Shown here: one piece after another, positions 1-4,301 of the stretch
Layout of the letters: every line of letters starts with the position of its first letter
Position numbering within the stretch: the stretch's first letter is position 1
NCBI GenBank assembly: GCA_947630865.1
Contig: CANRJE010000081.1
Coordinates: 1 to 5,913 of the forward strand
DNA: 5,913 nt
Source of the DNA: an uncultured Bacilli bacterium
GTDB lineage: Bacteria > Bacillota_I > Bacilli_A > RF39 > UBA660
Direction of reading: 5' to 3'
Position numbers and translations under genes: made by a program
Notes under the pieces: generated by a model
Told to the model about the DNA's origin: nothing
What the model saw: only the letters and a program-made list of their open reading frames with translations
Database searches by the model: none

Positions 1-2
1 AT

Positions 3-371
3 TTGTTAGAACAAAATGAAGAATTAAAAGCAACATATGATTTATATCAAAGTATATTATATTCTTTACAAAGAAAAGATTATAAATTACTTGAAAATAT
101 AATAAATAAGGAATATCAAAATATTTCTGAATATATGATAACTTCTTTAAATACTTTAAAAGAATTTAGTTGTTATATTAAAAATACACTAGAACTACCT
201 TATAGTAATGGTGTAATGGAAAGAAATAATAATACTTGTAAATTAATTAAAAGAATTGCTTATGGGTATAGAAATTTTAATAATTTTAAGGCTAAAATTT
301 TGATTATTACCAATATTTTTAGAAAATCTAAAAAAGTGATGAATTTTACTTCATCACCCCTTAATGTTTAA
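3..371 (+). CDS. ISL3-family transposase, C-terminal part (5' end outside window)
   Basis: DDE-type transposase that cuts and joins the ends of its own insertion sequence. Only the last 122 codons are present; the frame is open to the left edge, so the TTG at position 3 is not a real start. The visible part carries the ISL3 C-terminal signature. The segment NGVMERNN (visible residues 69-76) contains the expected third catalytic acidic residue, Glu73. It is followed by KLIKRIAYGYRNFNNFKAKIL, close to the family pattern of Lys/Arg, then GYRNF, then a phenylalanine-rich end. The family usually has Gly after the catalytic Glu, and here it is Arg. The coding end overlaps a reverse-facing hairpin (336-357) and the likely IS right end. 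Whether the upstream part is intact cannot be judged. Confidence 0.85.
   Translation: MLEQNEELKATYDLYQSILYSLQRKDYKLLENIINKEYQNISEYMITSLNTLKEFSCYIKNTLELPYSNGVMERNNNTCKLIKRIAYGYRNFNNFKAKILIITNIFRKSKKVMNFTSSPLNV
330..357 (-). terminator. Reverse-facing intrinsic terminator inside the transposase 3' end
   Basis: A perfect 8-bp stem, GTGATGAA (336-343) with TTCATCAC (350-357), encloses a 6-base loop. On the minus strand it is followed by six T residues (A330-A335 on the plus strand). That is a classic intrinsic terminator for leftward transcription. On the plus strand it is followed by CCCC and would not terminate. It probably stops antisense transcription entering the transposase gene from outside. 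The hairpin is seen directly; its role is inferred. Confidence 0.55.
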
Positions 372-397
372 GAACCGTACAATGTACTAGTTTTTTT
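370..397 (+). terminator. Possible transposase terminator at the IS/host junction
   Basis: GTAC (377-380) and GTAC (384-387) pair around AAT. With a C/T mismatch and a small bulge, AGAAC (371-375) can also pair with GTTTT (390-394), and the T-run continues to 397. This makes a weak intrinsic terminator just after the transposase stop. The same bases are explained equally well as the IS right end plus its target duplication, so both readings are listed. Confidence 0.3.
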
Positions 398-426
398 GTA
401 TAAAAATAATTTTAACTATCATAATA
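398..426 (+). promoter_or_regulatory. Candidate promoter for the 464-2065 group (sigma-G-like, GTATA-N17-CATAATA)
   Basis: GTATA (398-402), 17 bases, then CATAATA (420-426) matches the forespore sigma-G pattern of Bacillus (about GHATR, 17-18 bases, CATNHTA) at every position. A vegetative reading is possible but poorer: TTGTAT (396-401), 18 bases, CATAAT (420-425), with only three matches in the -35 box. It lies about 20 bp beyond the presumed IS end, so host sequence upstream of the promoter has probably been displaced. Start of transcription would be near 433, giving a leader of about 30 bases before the GTG at 464. Confidence 0.4.
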
Positions 427-463
427 TTAATGAAGGTCAAATAGACTTATTAGTAGGTGAAAT

Positions 464-664
464 GTGATACGTTTTTTTCTCTTCTTAATAGGATTTGGCT
501 TTGCTATAATAGGATTTATGTATATAATCTTATACTTAAACTATTTAACGATTGGATATACATTTTTAGAATATTTAAGTTTTATAATTAAAAGATTTGA
601 ATGTATACTTGCAATAATAGGATTAATTTTAATAATGATTGCGATATTCAAAAAAGGAGATTAA
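464..664 (+). CDS. Small two-helix membrane protein of unknown function (66 aa)
   Basis: I do not recognise a named family. The protein is almost entirely hydrophobic, with one membrane segment at about residues 4-27 and a second at about 46-62. They are joined by a Tyr/Leu-rich loop containing the charged stretch KRFE (43-46), and the tail is short (FKKGD). It has no lipobox or obvious catalytic motif. The start is GTG at 464: AGGTGA (455-460) lies at correct distance, and no ATG start in this frame is better placed. The stop TAA (662-664) is directly followed by the ATG of the DUF3603-like gene, whose Shine-Dalgarno AAGGAG (654-659) lies inside this gene. The two are therefore probably translationally coupled and may act together at the membrane. 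Coding is supported by the tight junction and the membrane topology; the function is unknown. Confidence 0.7.
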   Translation: MIRFFLFLIGFGFAIIGFMYIILYLNYLTIGYTFLEYLSFIIKRFECILAIIGLILIMIAIFKKGD

Positions 665-1330
665 ATGATATACATATATGACATTTTATTAAATTTTAAT
701 AATGATTTTTATGAATTTTATGAATGGGAAAAGGGAGATTCTATCTATCACGTTAAACGGATACCTATATTTAAAGTAGATACAAAGCTAATAGAAGAAA
801 TATTAACTAAAAAAATAAAAATAGATGACCCAATTGTAACAACTATGTTAAACAAAACAGAAATTTTTGAATCTAAAAAAATTAAAACTTTAAAATATGC
901 TGCTTTATTAACTGATTCTTATCGTGTAATTGGTATACTTTTAGATGACAACTTTAAAGTTAGTAAAGTAAGTGATTTACTTTTAGATGAAGCTCTTGAT
1001 GCTATTGAGATATCTGAAAGGGGAGTTTTAAAAGAAATTACATATAATATAATAGGTAGCAAAAAAGAAAATAATTTTTTAACAAGAAATGAGATTAGAA
1101 TAAAAAAATGTATACTTACAGAAATTAAAAATGCTTATAAAGAAAAAGATAATTTAAAATTAGAATATTTATATTTTGAATTTTTTGATAAAATATCTTC
1201 AAATATAGATGAAATATACGAAAAACTAATGAATTCTTTATCGAATGAAATAAGTGAAAAACATATTAAATTATATGGCTTGATAAGACTTGCAAATGGT
1301 AAAAATAAGCTATCAAATTTGACAAATTAA
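665..1330 (+). CDS. DUF3603 / UPF0736 (YjbA-like) protein
   Basis: A soluble 221-residue protein of unknown biochemical function. The N-terminus, with YDILLNF (5-11), FYEFYEWEKGD (15-25) and RIPIFKV (32-38), resembles the start of Bacillus subtilis YjbA (UPF0736/DUF3603), where a FHEWRKED-type motif precedes a hydrophobic PL(L/F)KV segment. The later LTRNE-IRIKK block (139-147), followed by a helical region rich in Tyr/Glu/Phe (LEYLYFEFFD, 166-175), also matches the order seen in that family. Residues 78-92 (YAALLTDSYRVIGIL) look like a central beta pair. The assignment rests on remembered family sequence, not a search. Translation starts at the ATG directly abutting the upstream stop, with AAGGAG 5 bases before it. 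My recollection is that yjbA belongs to the forespore regulon in B. subtilis, which would agree with the sigma-G-like site at 398-426; this should be verified. Confidence 0.6.
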   Translation: MIYIYDILLNFNNDFYEFYEWEKGDSIYHVKRIPIFKVDTKLIEEILTKKIKIDDPIVTTMLNKTEIFESKKIKTLKYAALLTDSYRVIGILLDDNFKVSKVSDLLLDEALDAIEISERGVLKEITYNIIGSKKENNFLTRNEIRIKKCILTEIKNAYKEKDNLKLEYLYFEFFDKISSNIDEIYEKLMNSLSNEISEKHIKLYGLIRLANGKNKLSNLTN

Positions 1331-1378
1331 GTTATATTTGCTAGAATATTAAGACGTCACTTAAGAGAGGTGGGATTT

Positions 1379-2065
1379 ATGTTTTTTTCTATAATGCAAG
1401 CAGAAAGTCTTTGTGACAGTGATCCATCCCTGATTTTCCCTTTGATTAAAGAGGGTGAAGAGGATATAATTAATAAAATAATTAGTAAAGATGGATTTGA
1501 TTTTAATTTAGAAGATGAAGAGGGAAATAATATAGTTATGTATTTACTTAAAACTAAAAAATACAATTTAGTTTTAAAATACATTGATAAGGTTGATATA
1601 AATCATCAAAATAAAGATGGAGATACACTAGCTCATATATTAGTTGGACTTAATTATTTAAATGTTAAAGAAATAATTGAATATGTTTTTAATAATAAAA
1701 ACTTTATTCCTAATATTAAAAATAATCAAGGAGAAACAATTCTTGATAAGTCTATTAAAAATAATTATTTATATACAACTATGAAAGTACTTGAAGATAG
1801 AAGATTTAATTCTATTGATGTTTATTCTTTTAAACATTTATATGAAGCTTATATAAAAAATAGTGATTATGGTAAATATTCTAAATTATATAATTTAGAA
1901 GCAATTCTTGATAATTTAGAAAGAAAAAAACTTATGCCAAGAATGAAAAGACTTCTTAATTTAATAAATAGAAATAAAGAAATTATTAAAGATGAATTTG
2001 ATAAATCTAAGACTAATGAGTTAGAAAATATTATTAACCTAGTTATAATGGATGCCATTAATTAA
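1379..2065 (+). CDS. Ankyrin-repeat protein (228 aa)
   Basis: A soluble protein built on ankyrin repeats, which are protein-binding helix-turn-helix modules. Three degenerate repeats can be placed at about residues 44-76 (EDEEGNNIVMYLL), 77-113 (NKDGDTLAHILV) and 114-145 (NNQGETILDKSI). Each starts with the Asn/Asp-x-x-Gly-x-(T/N)-(I/L)-hydrophobic pattern. A further helix pair before them (17-43) may be a capping repeat. The C-terminal third (about 145-228) is Lys/Glu/Asn-rich and helical, probably a separate helical bundle or coiled coil. The ATG at 1379 is chosen over the in-frame GTG at 1370 because GAGAGGTG (1365-1372) is the ribosome-binding site and would overlap the GTG. There are 48 bases after the DUF3603-like gene and no terminator between them, so it is probably the third gene of that operon. 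A strong terminator follows. The binding partner is unknown. Confidence 0.75.
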   Translation: MFFSIMQAESLCDSDPSLIFPLIKEGEEDIINKIISKDGFDFNLEDEEGNNIVMYLLKTKKYNLVLKYIDKVDINHQNKDGDTLAHILVGLNYLNVKEIIEYVFNNKNFIPNIKNNQGETILDKSIKNNYLYTTMKVLEDRRFNSIDVYSFKHLYEAYIKNSDYGKYSKLYNLEAILDNLERKKLMPRMKRLLNLINRNKEIIKDEFDKSKTNELENIINLVIMDAIN

Positions 2066-2091
2066 TAGTTTACTGATGTAAACTATTTTTT
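2064..2091 (+). terminator. Intrinsic terminator after the ankyrin-repeat gene
   Basis: A perfect 10-bp stem, AATAGTTTAC (2064-2073) with GTAAACTATT (2078-2087), closes a TGAT loop. It is followed by TTTT (2088-2091); the last T residues of the stem arm extend the run to six. The stem begins in the TAA stop codon. It is also a near-palindrome, so it could act weakly in the other direction, though no gene converges on it. Confidence 0.85.
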
Positions 2092-2121
2092 GGTATAAAA
2101 GAACCAAAACTTTCCATATTA
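2091..2121 (+). promoter_or_regulatory. Promoter region of the lipoprotein gene (sigma-G-like GTATA-N17-CATATTA, or extended -10)
   Basis: GTATA (2093-2097), 17 bases, then CATATTA (2115-2121) repeats the pattern and exact spacing found at 398-426. Against this, a start about 7 bases after CATATTA would fall on the Shine-Dalgarno GGAGG (2127-2131), leaving a leader of roughly 10 bases. The alternative is a vegetative extended -10, TGGTATAAA (2091-2099), with a weak -35 (TTTACT, 2069-2074, spacer 19) inside the preceding terminator. That would give a more ordinary leader of about 32 bases. I cannot choose between them from sequence alone. Confidence 0.45.
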
Positions 2122-2137
2122 TAAGTGGAGGGATAAT

Positions 2138-2686
2138 ATGAAAAAAATAATGTTAGCTTTAATAGTTTTTGTTCTTTTATTAACTGGTTGTGATAATGAA
2201 CTTATGAATACACCAACTAAAAGAGTTGAAACGATGCTTAATAATTATGTTACATTAAATCAAGATGTTTTAGATGATTTAGATGAGACTCTTTTAAGTG
2301 AAACAGTAATGACAACTGAACAAAAGGATAAATATCGTGATATTTTAAAAAAACAATATCAAAATCTATCTTATGAAATAAAAGATGAAACTATTGATGG
2401 AAACAATGCAACTGTTGAAGTAGAAATTGAAGTTTACGATTATAAAAAAATTGTTGATGATGCTGAACTTTATTTAAATGAAAATGCTAAAGAATTTCTT
2501 GGAGAAGATGGTAAAACTAGTGATATAACGAAATTCAACGATTATAAACTAGAACAATTAGAAGGAGCCAAGGATAAAGTAAAATATACTTTAAATTTAA
2601 CACTTAAAAAAGTTGATGGTAAATGGACTCTTGATGATTTAACTGATACTGAGATTAGTAAAATTCATGGTTTATATACTTATTAA
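2138..2686 (+). CDS. Secreted lipoprotein of unknown function (182 aa)
   Basis: A membrane-anchored extracellular protein. The N-terminus is a lipoprotein signal: MKK, a hydrophobic core (residues 4-15), then the lipobox LTGC with the lipidated Cys at 18. The mature part of about 165 residues begins with helices (28-85, including LNNYVTLNQDVLDDLDETL and a Lys/Gln-rich segment). It then alternates beta strands, such as NATVEVEIEVYDY (89-101) and KVKYTLNLTLKKVDGKWTLDDL, after the acidic helix. The pattern of helices, then strands, then a final 'DGKW-L' strand is typical of NTF2-like or DUF4878-type lipoproteins, but I cannot name a family. ATG 2138 has GGAGG (2127-2131) 6 bases upstream. It forms a single-gene unit between two terminators, with its own promoter region. 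Confidence 0.8.
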   Translation: MKKIMLALIVFVLLLTGCDNELMNTPTKRVETMLNNYVTLNQDVLDDLDETLLSETVMTTEQKDKYRDILKKQYQNLSYEIKDETIDGNNATVEVEIEVYDYKKIVDDAELYLNENAKEFLGEDGKTSDITKFNDYKLEQLEGAKDKVKYTLNLTLKKVDGKWTLDDLTDTEISKIHGLYTY

Positions 2687-2687
2687 G

Positions 2688-2729
2688 ATAACTTGTTATA
2701 GCTTATTAAACAAGTTATTTTTTATTTTT
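2688..2729 (+). terminator. Intrinsic terminator after the lipoprotein gene
   Basis: A perfect 10-bp stem, ATAACTTGTT (2688-2697) with AACAAGTTAT (2709-2718), has an 11-base loop. It is followed by TTTTT (2719-2723), an A, and another five T residues. It starts two bases after the stop codon. Confidence 0.85.
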
Positions 2730-2757
2730 GAATATTGTGATAAAATAAGAATATATT
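2728..2757 (+). promoter_or_regulatory. Candidate vegetative promoter for the 2776-3261 gene
   Basis: TTGAAT (2728-2733), 18 bases, then TATATT (2752-2757) is a fair sigma-A match, 4/6 and 5/6. Transcription would begin near 2764, giving a very short leader carrying AGAGG (2766-2770). A sigma-G-like reading (GAATA 2730-2734, 17 bases, TATATTA 2752-2758) lacks the conserved C and is weaker than at the two upstream sites. Confidence 0.4.
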
Positions 2758-2775
2758 ATTGTATTAGAGGTTTTT

Positions 2776-3261
2776 ATGTTTAAATTTAATAAAAAAGAAT
2801 TAAAAGAAGAAATAGAAATTAAAAAAATAACTTTAAAACAAGAAAAATTCTTTTATGAAAAAGGTAAAAAAGTAAAAGAAAATGAAATAGAAGAATATGA
2901 TAGTTTAGCCTTTTCCATTAGTGCTAAAGATAAAAGTAAAGAATATGGTATTTCTTTTATAATAGATTATCCTGAAAAGTTATTAAAGTTACCTTTAAAT
3001 AAAAAAATAAATATTAATGAGTATATTAATAAGTCAGATGCATATTGGAATTTAGGAATAGAAAAAAATTATGAAGAAATAGAGTTTCAAGATATTAATT
3101 TTTATATGACAAGATATAATGATAAAGATTTTATATTTGAAATAATAGTTAATTATGAATATCAATATTTTAAATCATTAGAAACTGTTAATTACAGCAT
3201 GGAAATTAAATTTAATTTTAATTATGACAATTATATAGTAGAAAAAGAAAAAAATTCTTAA
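2776..3261 (+). CDS. Uncharacterised soluble protein (161 aa)
   Basis: I do not recognise this protein. It starts with a Lys/Glu-rich helix (residues 5-17). Alternating hydrophobic/polar segments follow that suggest a mainly beta fold, for example YGISFIIDYP (57-66), EEIEFQDINFYMTRY, KDFIFEIIVNYEYQYF and YSMEIKFNFNY near the C-terminus. There is no signal peptide, membrane segment, Cys residue or visible catalytic motif, so it is probably cytoplasmic. The ATG has AGAGG (2766-2770) 5 bases upstream. It sits between a terminator and the rpsO promoter, apparently as a single-gene unit. No terminator is evident after its stop, so some transcripts may run on into rpsO. Coding is supported by a single long open frame with a ribosome-binding site and a promoter. 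The composition is extremely AA/Lys-rich, more so than the neighbouring rpsO and pnp. Confidence 0.65.
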   Translation: MFKFNKKELKEEIEIKKITLKQEKFFYEKGKKVKENEIEEYDSLAFSISAKDKSKEYGISFIIDYPEKLLKLPLNKKININEYINKSDAYWNLGIEKNYEEIEFQDINFYMTRYNDKDFIFEIIVNYEYQYFKSLETVNYSMEIKFNFNYDNYIVEKEKNS

Positions 3262-3267
3262 AAATAC

Positions 3268-3296
3268 TTGCATTATTTGTAAAAAAAGGTTATATT
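3268..3296 (+). promoter_or_regulatory. Vegetative promoter of the rpsO-pnp unit
   Basis: TTGCAT (3268-3273), exactly 17 bases, then TATATT (3291-3296) is the best sigma-A promoter in the window. Transcription would begin near 3303, giving a leader of about 75 bases that contains the hairpin at 3308-3352. Confidence 0.65.
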
Positions 3297-3302
3297 ATTA
3301 GT

Positions 3303-3377
3303 GCTTACTAATTCTTTGTTTAGGTTACCTCTGGACCTTTACAATGAATTAGCGAATATATTATAAAGGAGGAAATT
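3303..3377 (+). promoter_or_regulatory. Structured rpsO 5' leader, probable S15 autoregulatory element
   Basis: The leader can fold into one long interrupted hairpin of three helices. They are CTAATTC (3308-3314) with GAATTAG (3346-3352), TTGT (3316-3319) with ACAA (3341-3344), and AGGT (3322-3325) with ACCT (3335-3338). T/T mismatches separate the helices, and a 9-base loop spans 3326-3334. The loop bases CCTCT (3328-3332) are complementary to GGAGG (3368-3372) of the rpsO Shine-Dalgarno, with one G-U pair. A pseudoknot that hides the ribosome-binding site is therefore possible. S15 is known to repress its own mRNA in several bacteria through different leader folds, including a pseudoknot in E. 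coli. The pairings are seen directly; S15 binding is inferred. Confidence 0.5.
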
Positions 3378-3647
3378 ATGGCTTTAACAAAAGAAAAGAA
3401 AACTGAAATTGTTAACAATTTTAGAAGAGATGAACATGATACTGGTTCTGTTGAAGTACAAGTTGCTATTTTAACAAATGAAATTAATGCTTTAACTGAA
3501 CATTTGAAAGTTCATATTCACGATCATCATTCTAGACGTGGTTTGCTTAAGAAAGTTGGACAAAGAAAGAGCTTATTAAATTATTTAGCTAAAAAAGATG
3601 TTCAAAGATATCGTGAGTTAATTAAAAAATTAGGATTAAGAAAGTAG
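3378..3647 (+). CDS. rpsO: 30S ribosomal protein S15
   Basis: A primary-binding protein of the small ribosomal subunit. It binds the three-way junction of helices 20-22 in 16S rRNA and organises the central domain (platform). At 89 residues it is full length and canonical throughout: the HDTGS motif (20-24), the all-helical pattern, and the LKVHIHDHHSRRGLLKKVGQR block (43-63) with the RNA-contacting His42, Asp49 and Ser52. The C-terminus YRELIKKLGLRK is also typical. The ATG is fixed by a near-perfect Shine-Dalgarno, AAAGGAGG (3365-3372), 5 bases upstream. It is followed by a short hairpin and then pnp, the order conserved in many bacteria. The leader suggests translational autocontrol by S15. 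Confidence 0.97.
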   Translation: MALTKEKKTEIVNNFRRDEHDTGSVEVQVAILTNEINALTEHLKVHIHDHHSRRGLLKKVGQRKSLLNYLAKKDVQRYRELIKKLGLRK

Positions 3648-3675
3648 ACACTTGTTTTTTAGTGTCTTTATTTTT
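3646..3675 (+). terminator. Hairpin between rpsO and pnp, probable leaky terminator
   Basis: AGACACT (3646-3652) pairs perfectly with AGTGTCT (3661-3667) around an 8-base T-rich loop. It is followed by TT, A, TTTTT up to 3675. The stem starts inside the rpsO TAG stop. As no other promoter for pnp is seen in the 42-base gap, the terminator is expected to be partial, setting the S15 to PNPase ratio. It could alternatively be a processing site in the pnp leader. Confidence 0.65.
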
Positions 3676-3689
3676 GGATTGGAGTTGTT

Positions 3690-4298
3690 ATGAAAAAAAT
3701 ATTTGAAAAAGATTTTTATGGTAAAAAAATTATTGTTGAAGTAGGGGAATTAGCTAAACAAGCAAATGGTGCAGTTTTGGTTAGATTTAATGATACTGTT
3801 GTTTTATCAACTGTTTGTGTTTCAGAAAATGTTAATTTATTATCCGATTTTTTCCCATTAATGGTTGTTTATCAAGAAAAATTATATTCTGTAGGTAAGA
3901 TTCCTGGAGGATTTATAAAAAGAGAAGGAAGACCAACAGAAGCAGCAACACTTGCAGCACGTATGATTGATAGACCAATGCGACCTTTATTTCCAGAGGA
4001 TTTTCGAAATGAAGTTCAAATTGTTAATACGGTTTTATCAGTAGACCCTGATTCACCACCTGAAATGCCAGCTATGTTTGGTTCAAGTCTTGCAACTTGT
4101 ATTTCTAAAGTTCCATTTGATGGTCCAATTGCAGGAGTTAAAGTAGGAAGAGTTGATGGTAAATTTATTATTAATCCAACAGTTGAAGAGGATTTAAAAT
4201 CAGATATTGATTTAACAGTAGCTGGTACAATTGATGCTATCAATATGGTTGAGGCTGGAAGTAAGGAAGTATCAGAAAGTGACATGTTAGATGCTTAA
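3690..4298 (+). CDS. pnp: Polynucleotide phosphorylase, N-terminal piece (first RNase PH core), ends at an in-frame stop
   Basis: PNPase degrades RNA 3'-to-5' using phosphate and releases nucleoside diphosphates; it works as a ring-shaped trimer in RNA turnover. This 202-residue piece is the first RNase PH-like core. Family blocks are intact: FPLMVVYQEKLYSVGKIPGG (55-74), FIKREGRPTE (75-84), RMIDRPMRPLFP (91-102) and the closing INMVEAGSKEVSE (184-196). The start ATG has GGAG (3681-3684) 5 bases upstream. Reading stops at TAA 4296-4298, after SDMLDA. Intact PNPases continue there with one hydrophobic residue, then MFGHEEI. The downstream piece continues in the same frame, so this is a nonsense codon, not a frameshift. 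Core 1 carries no catalytic residues of its own but is structurally essential. Identity is certain; whether this is a finished protein, a pseudogene half or an artefact is not. Confidence 0.9.
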   Translation: MKKIFEKDFYGKKIIVEVGELAKQANGAVLVRFNDTVVLSTVCVSENVNLLSDFFPLMVVYQEKLYSVGKIPGGFIKREGRPTEAATLAARMIDRPMRPLFPEDFRNEVQIVNTVLSVDPDSPPEMPAMFGSSLATCISKVPFDGPIAGVKVGRVDGKFIINPTVEEDLKSDIDLTVAGTIDAINMVEAGSKEVSESDMLDA

Positions 4299-4301
4299 AT
4301 G
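4296..4301 (+). other. pnp: In-frame stop/restart junction TAA|ATG splitting pnp
   Basis: TAA (4296-4298) takes the place of a codon that is normally Ile or another hydrophobic residue in the MLEA-I-MFGHEEI region; one base change from the Leu codon TTA would create it. ATG (4299-4301), the conserved Met codon of that motif, follows at once. Restart by terminating ribosomes is thus physically possible. The best upstream Shine-Dalgarno-like bases, AAGTGA (4277-4282) and AAGGAAG (4263-4269), are too far away for a normal site. The pieces could also be read as one interrupted pnp spanning 3690-5858. Confidence 0.85.

Larger units (their letters stand above)
1..376 (+). mobile_element. Right-hand end of an ISL3-family insertion sequence (partial)
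   Basis: The window opens inside an insertion sequence whose transposase reads toward the right. The transposase stops at 369-371 and the sequence AAGAACC follows at 370-376. Its reverse complement begins GGTTCTT, which fits my memory of ISL3-family terminal repeats starting with GG and containing TCTT. I therefore place the outer end at about 376, with 357-376 as the inner part of the right terminal repeat. If so, the 8 bases after it (GTACAATG, 377-384) would be the target duplication expected for this family. The left end lies outside the window, so neither the repeat pair nor the duplication can be confirmed. The family call is firm; the exact boundary is inference. Confidence 0.55.

Noticed and set aside
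1349..1364. Inverted repeat TTAAG-N6-CTTAA between the DUF3603-like and ankyrin genes
   Set aside because: The stem is only 5 bp and A/T-rich, there is no T-run, and it is too weak to call a terminator or operator.
1370..1378. GTG at 1370 as the start of the ankyrin-repeat protein
   Set aside because: The GTG lies within the Shine-Dalgarno GAGAGGTG; ATG 1379 is in the same frame at proper spacing.
1357..1584. Minus-strand reading frame opposite the ankyrin-repeat gene, and similar ones at 1867-2058, 4016-4285, 5282-5524 and 5466-5684
   Set aside because: Each lies wholly or mainly antisense to a well-supported gene, has no convincing ribosome-binding site, and encodes Ser/Ile-rich low-complexity protein as expected from the complement of AT-rich genes.
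3303..3377. T-box or metabolite riboswitch in the rpsO leader
   Set aside because: The leader is only about 75 bases, lacks a T-box TGGNACC-type block or other known riboswitch core, and precedes a ribosomal protein, which favours protein autoregulation.
4296..4298. TAA reassigned to an amino acid, or a programmed frameshift, to explain the pnp break
   Set aside because: Seven other genes in the window end normally at TAA, and both pnp pieces are in the same frame, so neither recoding of TAA genome-wide nor a frameshift fits.
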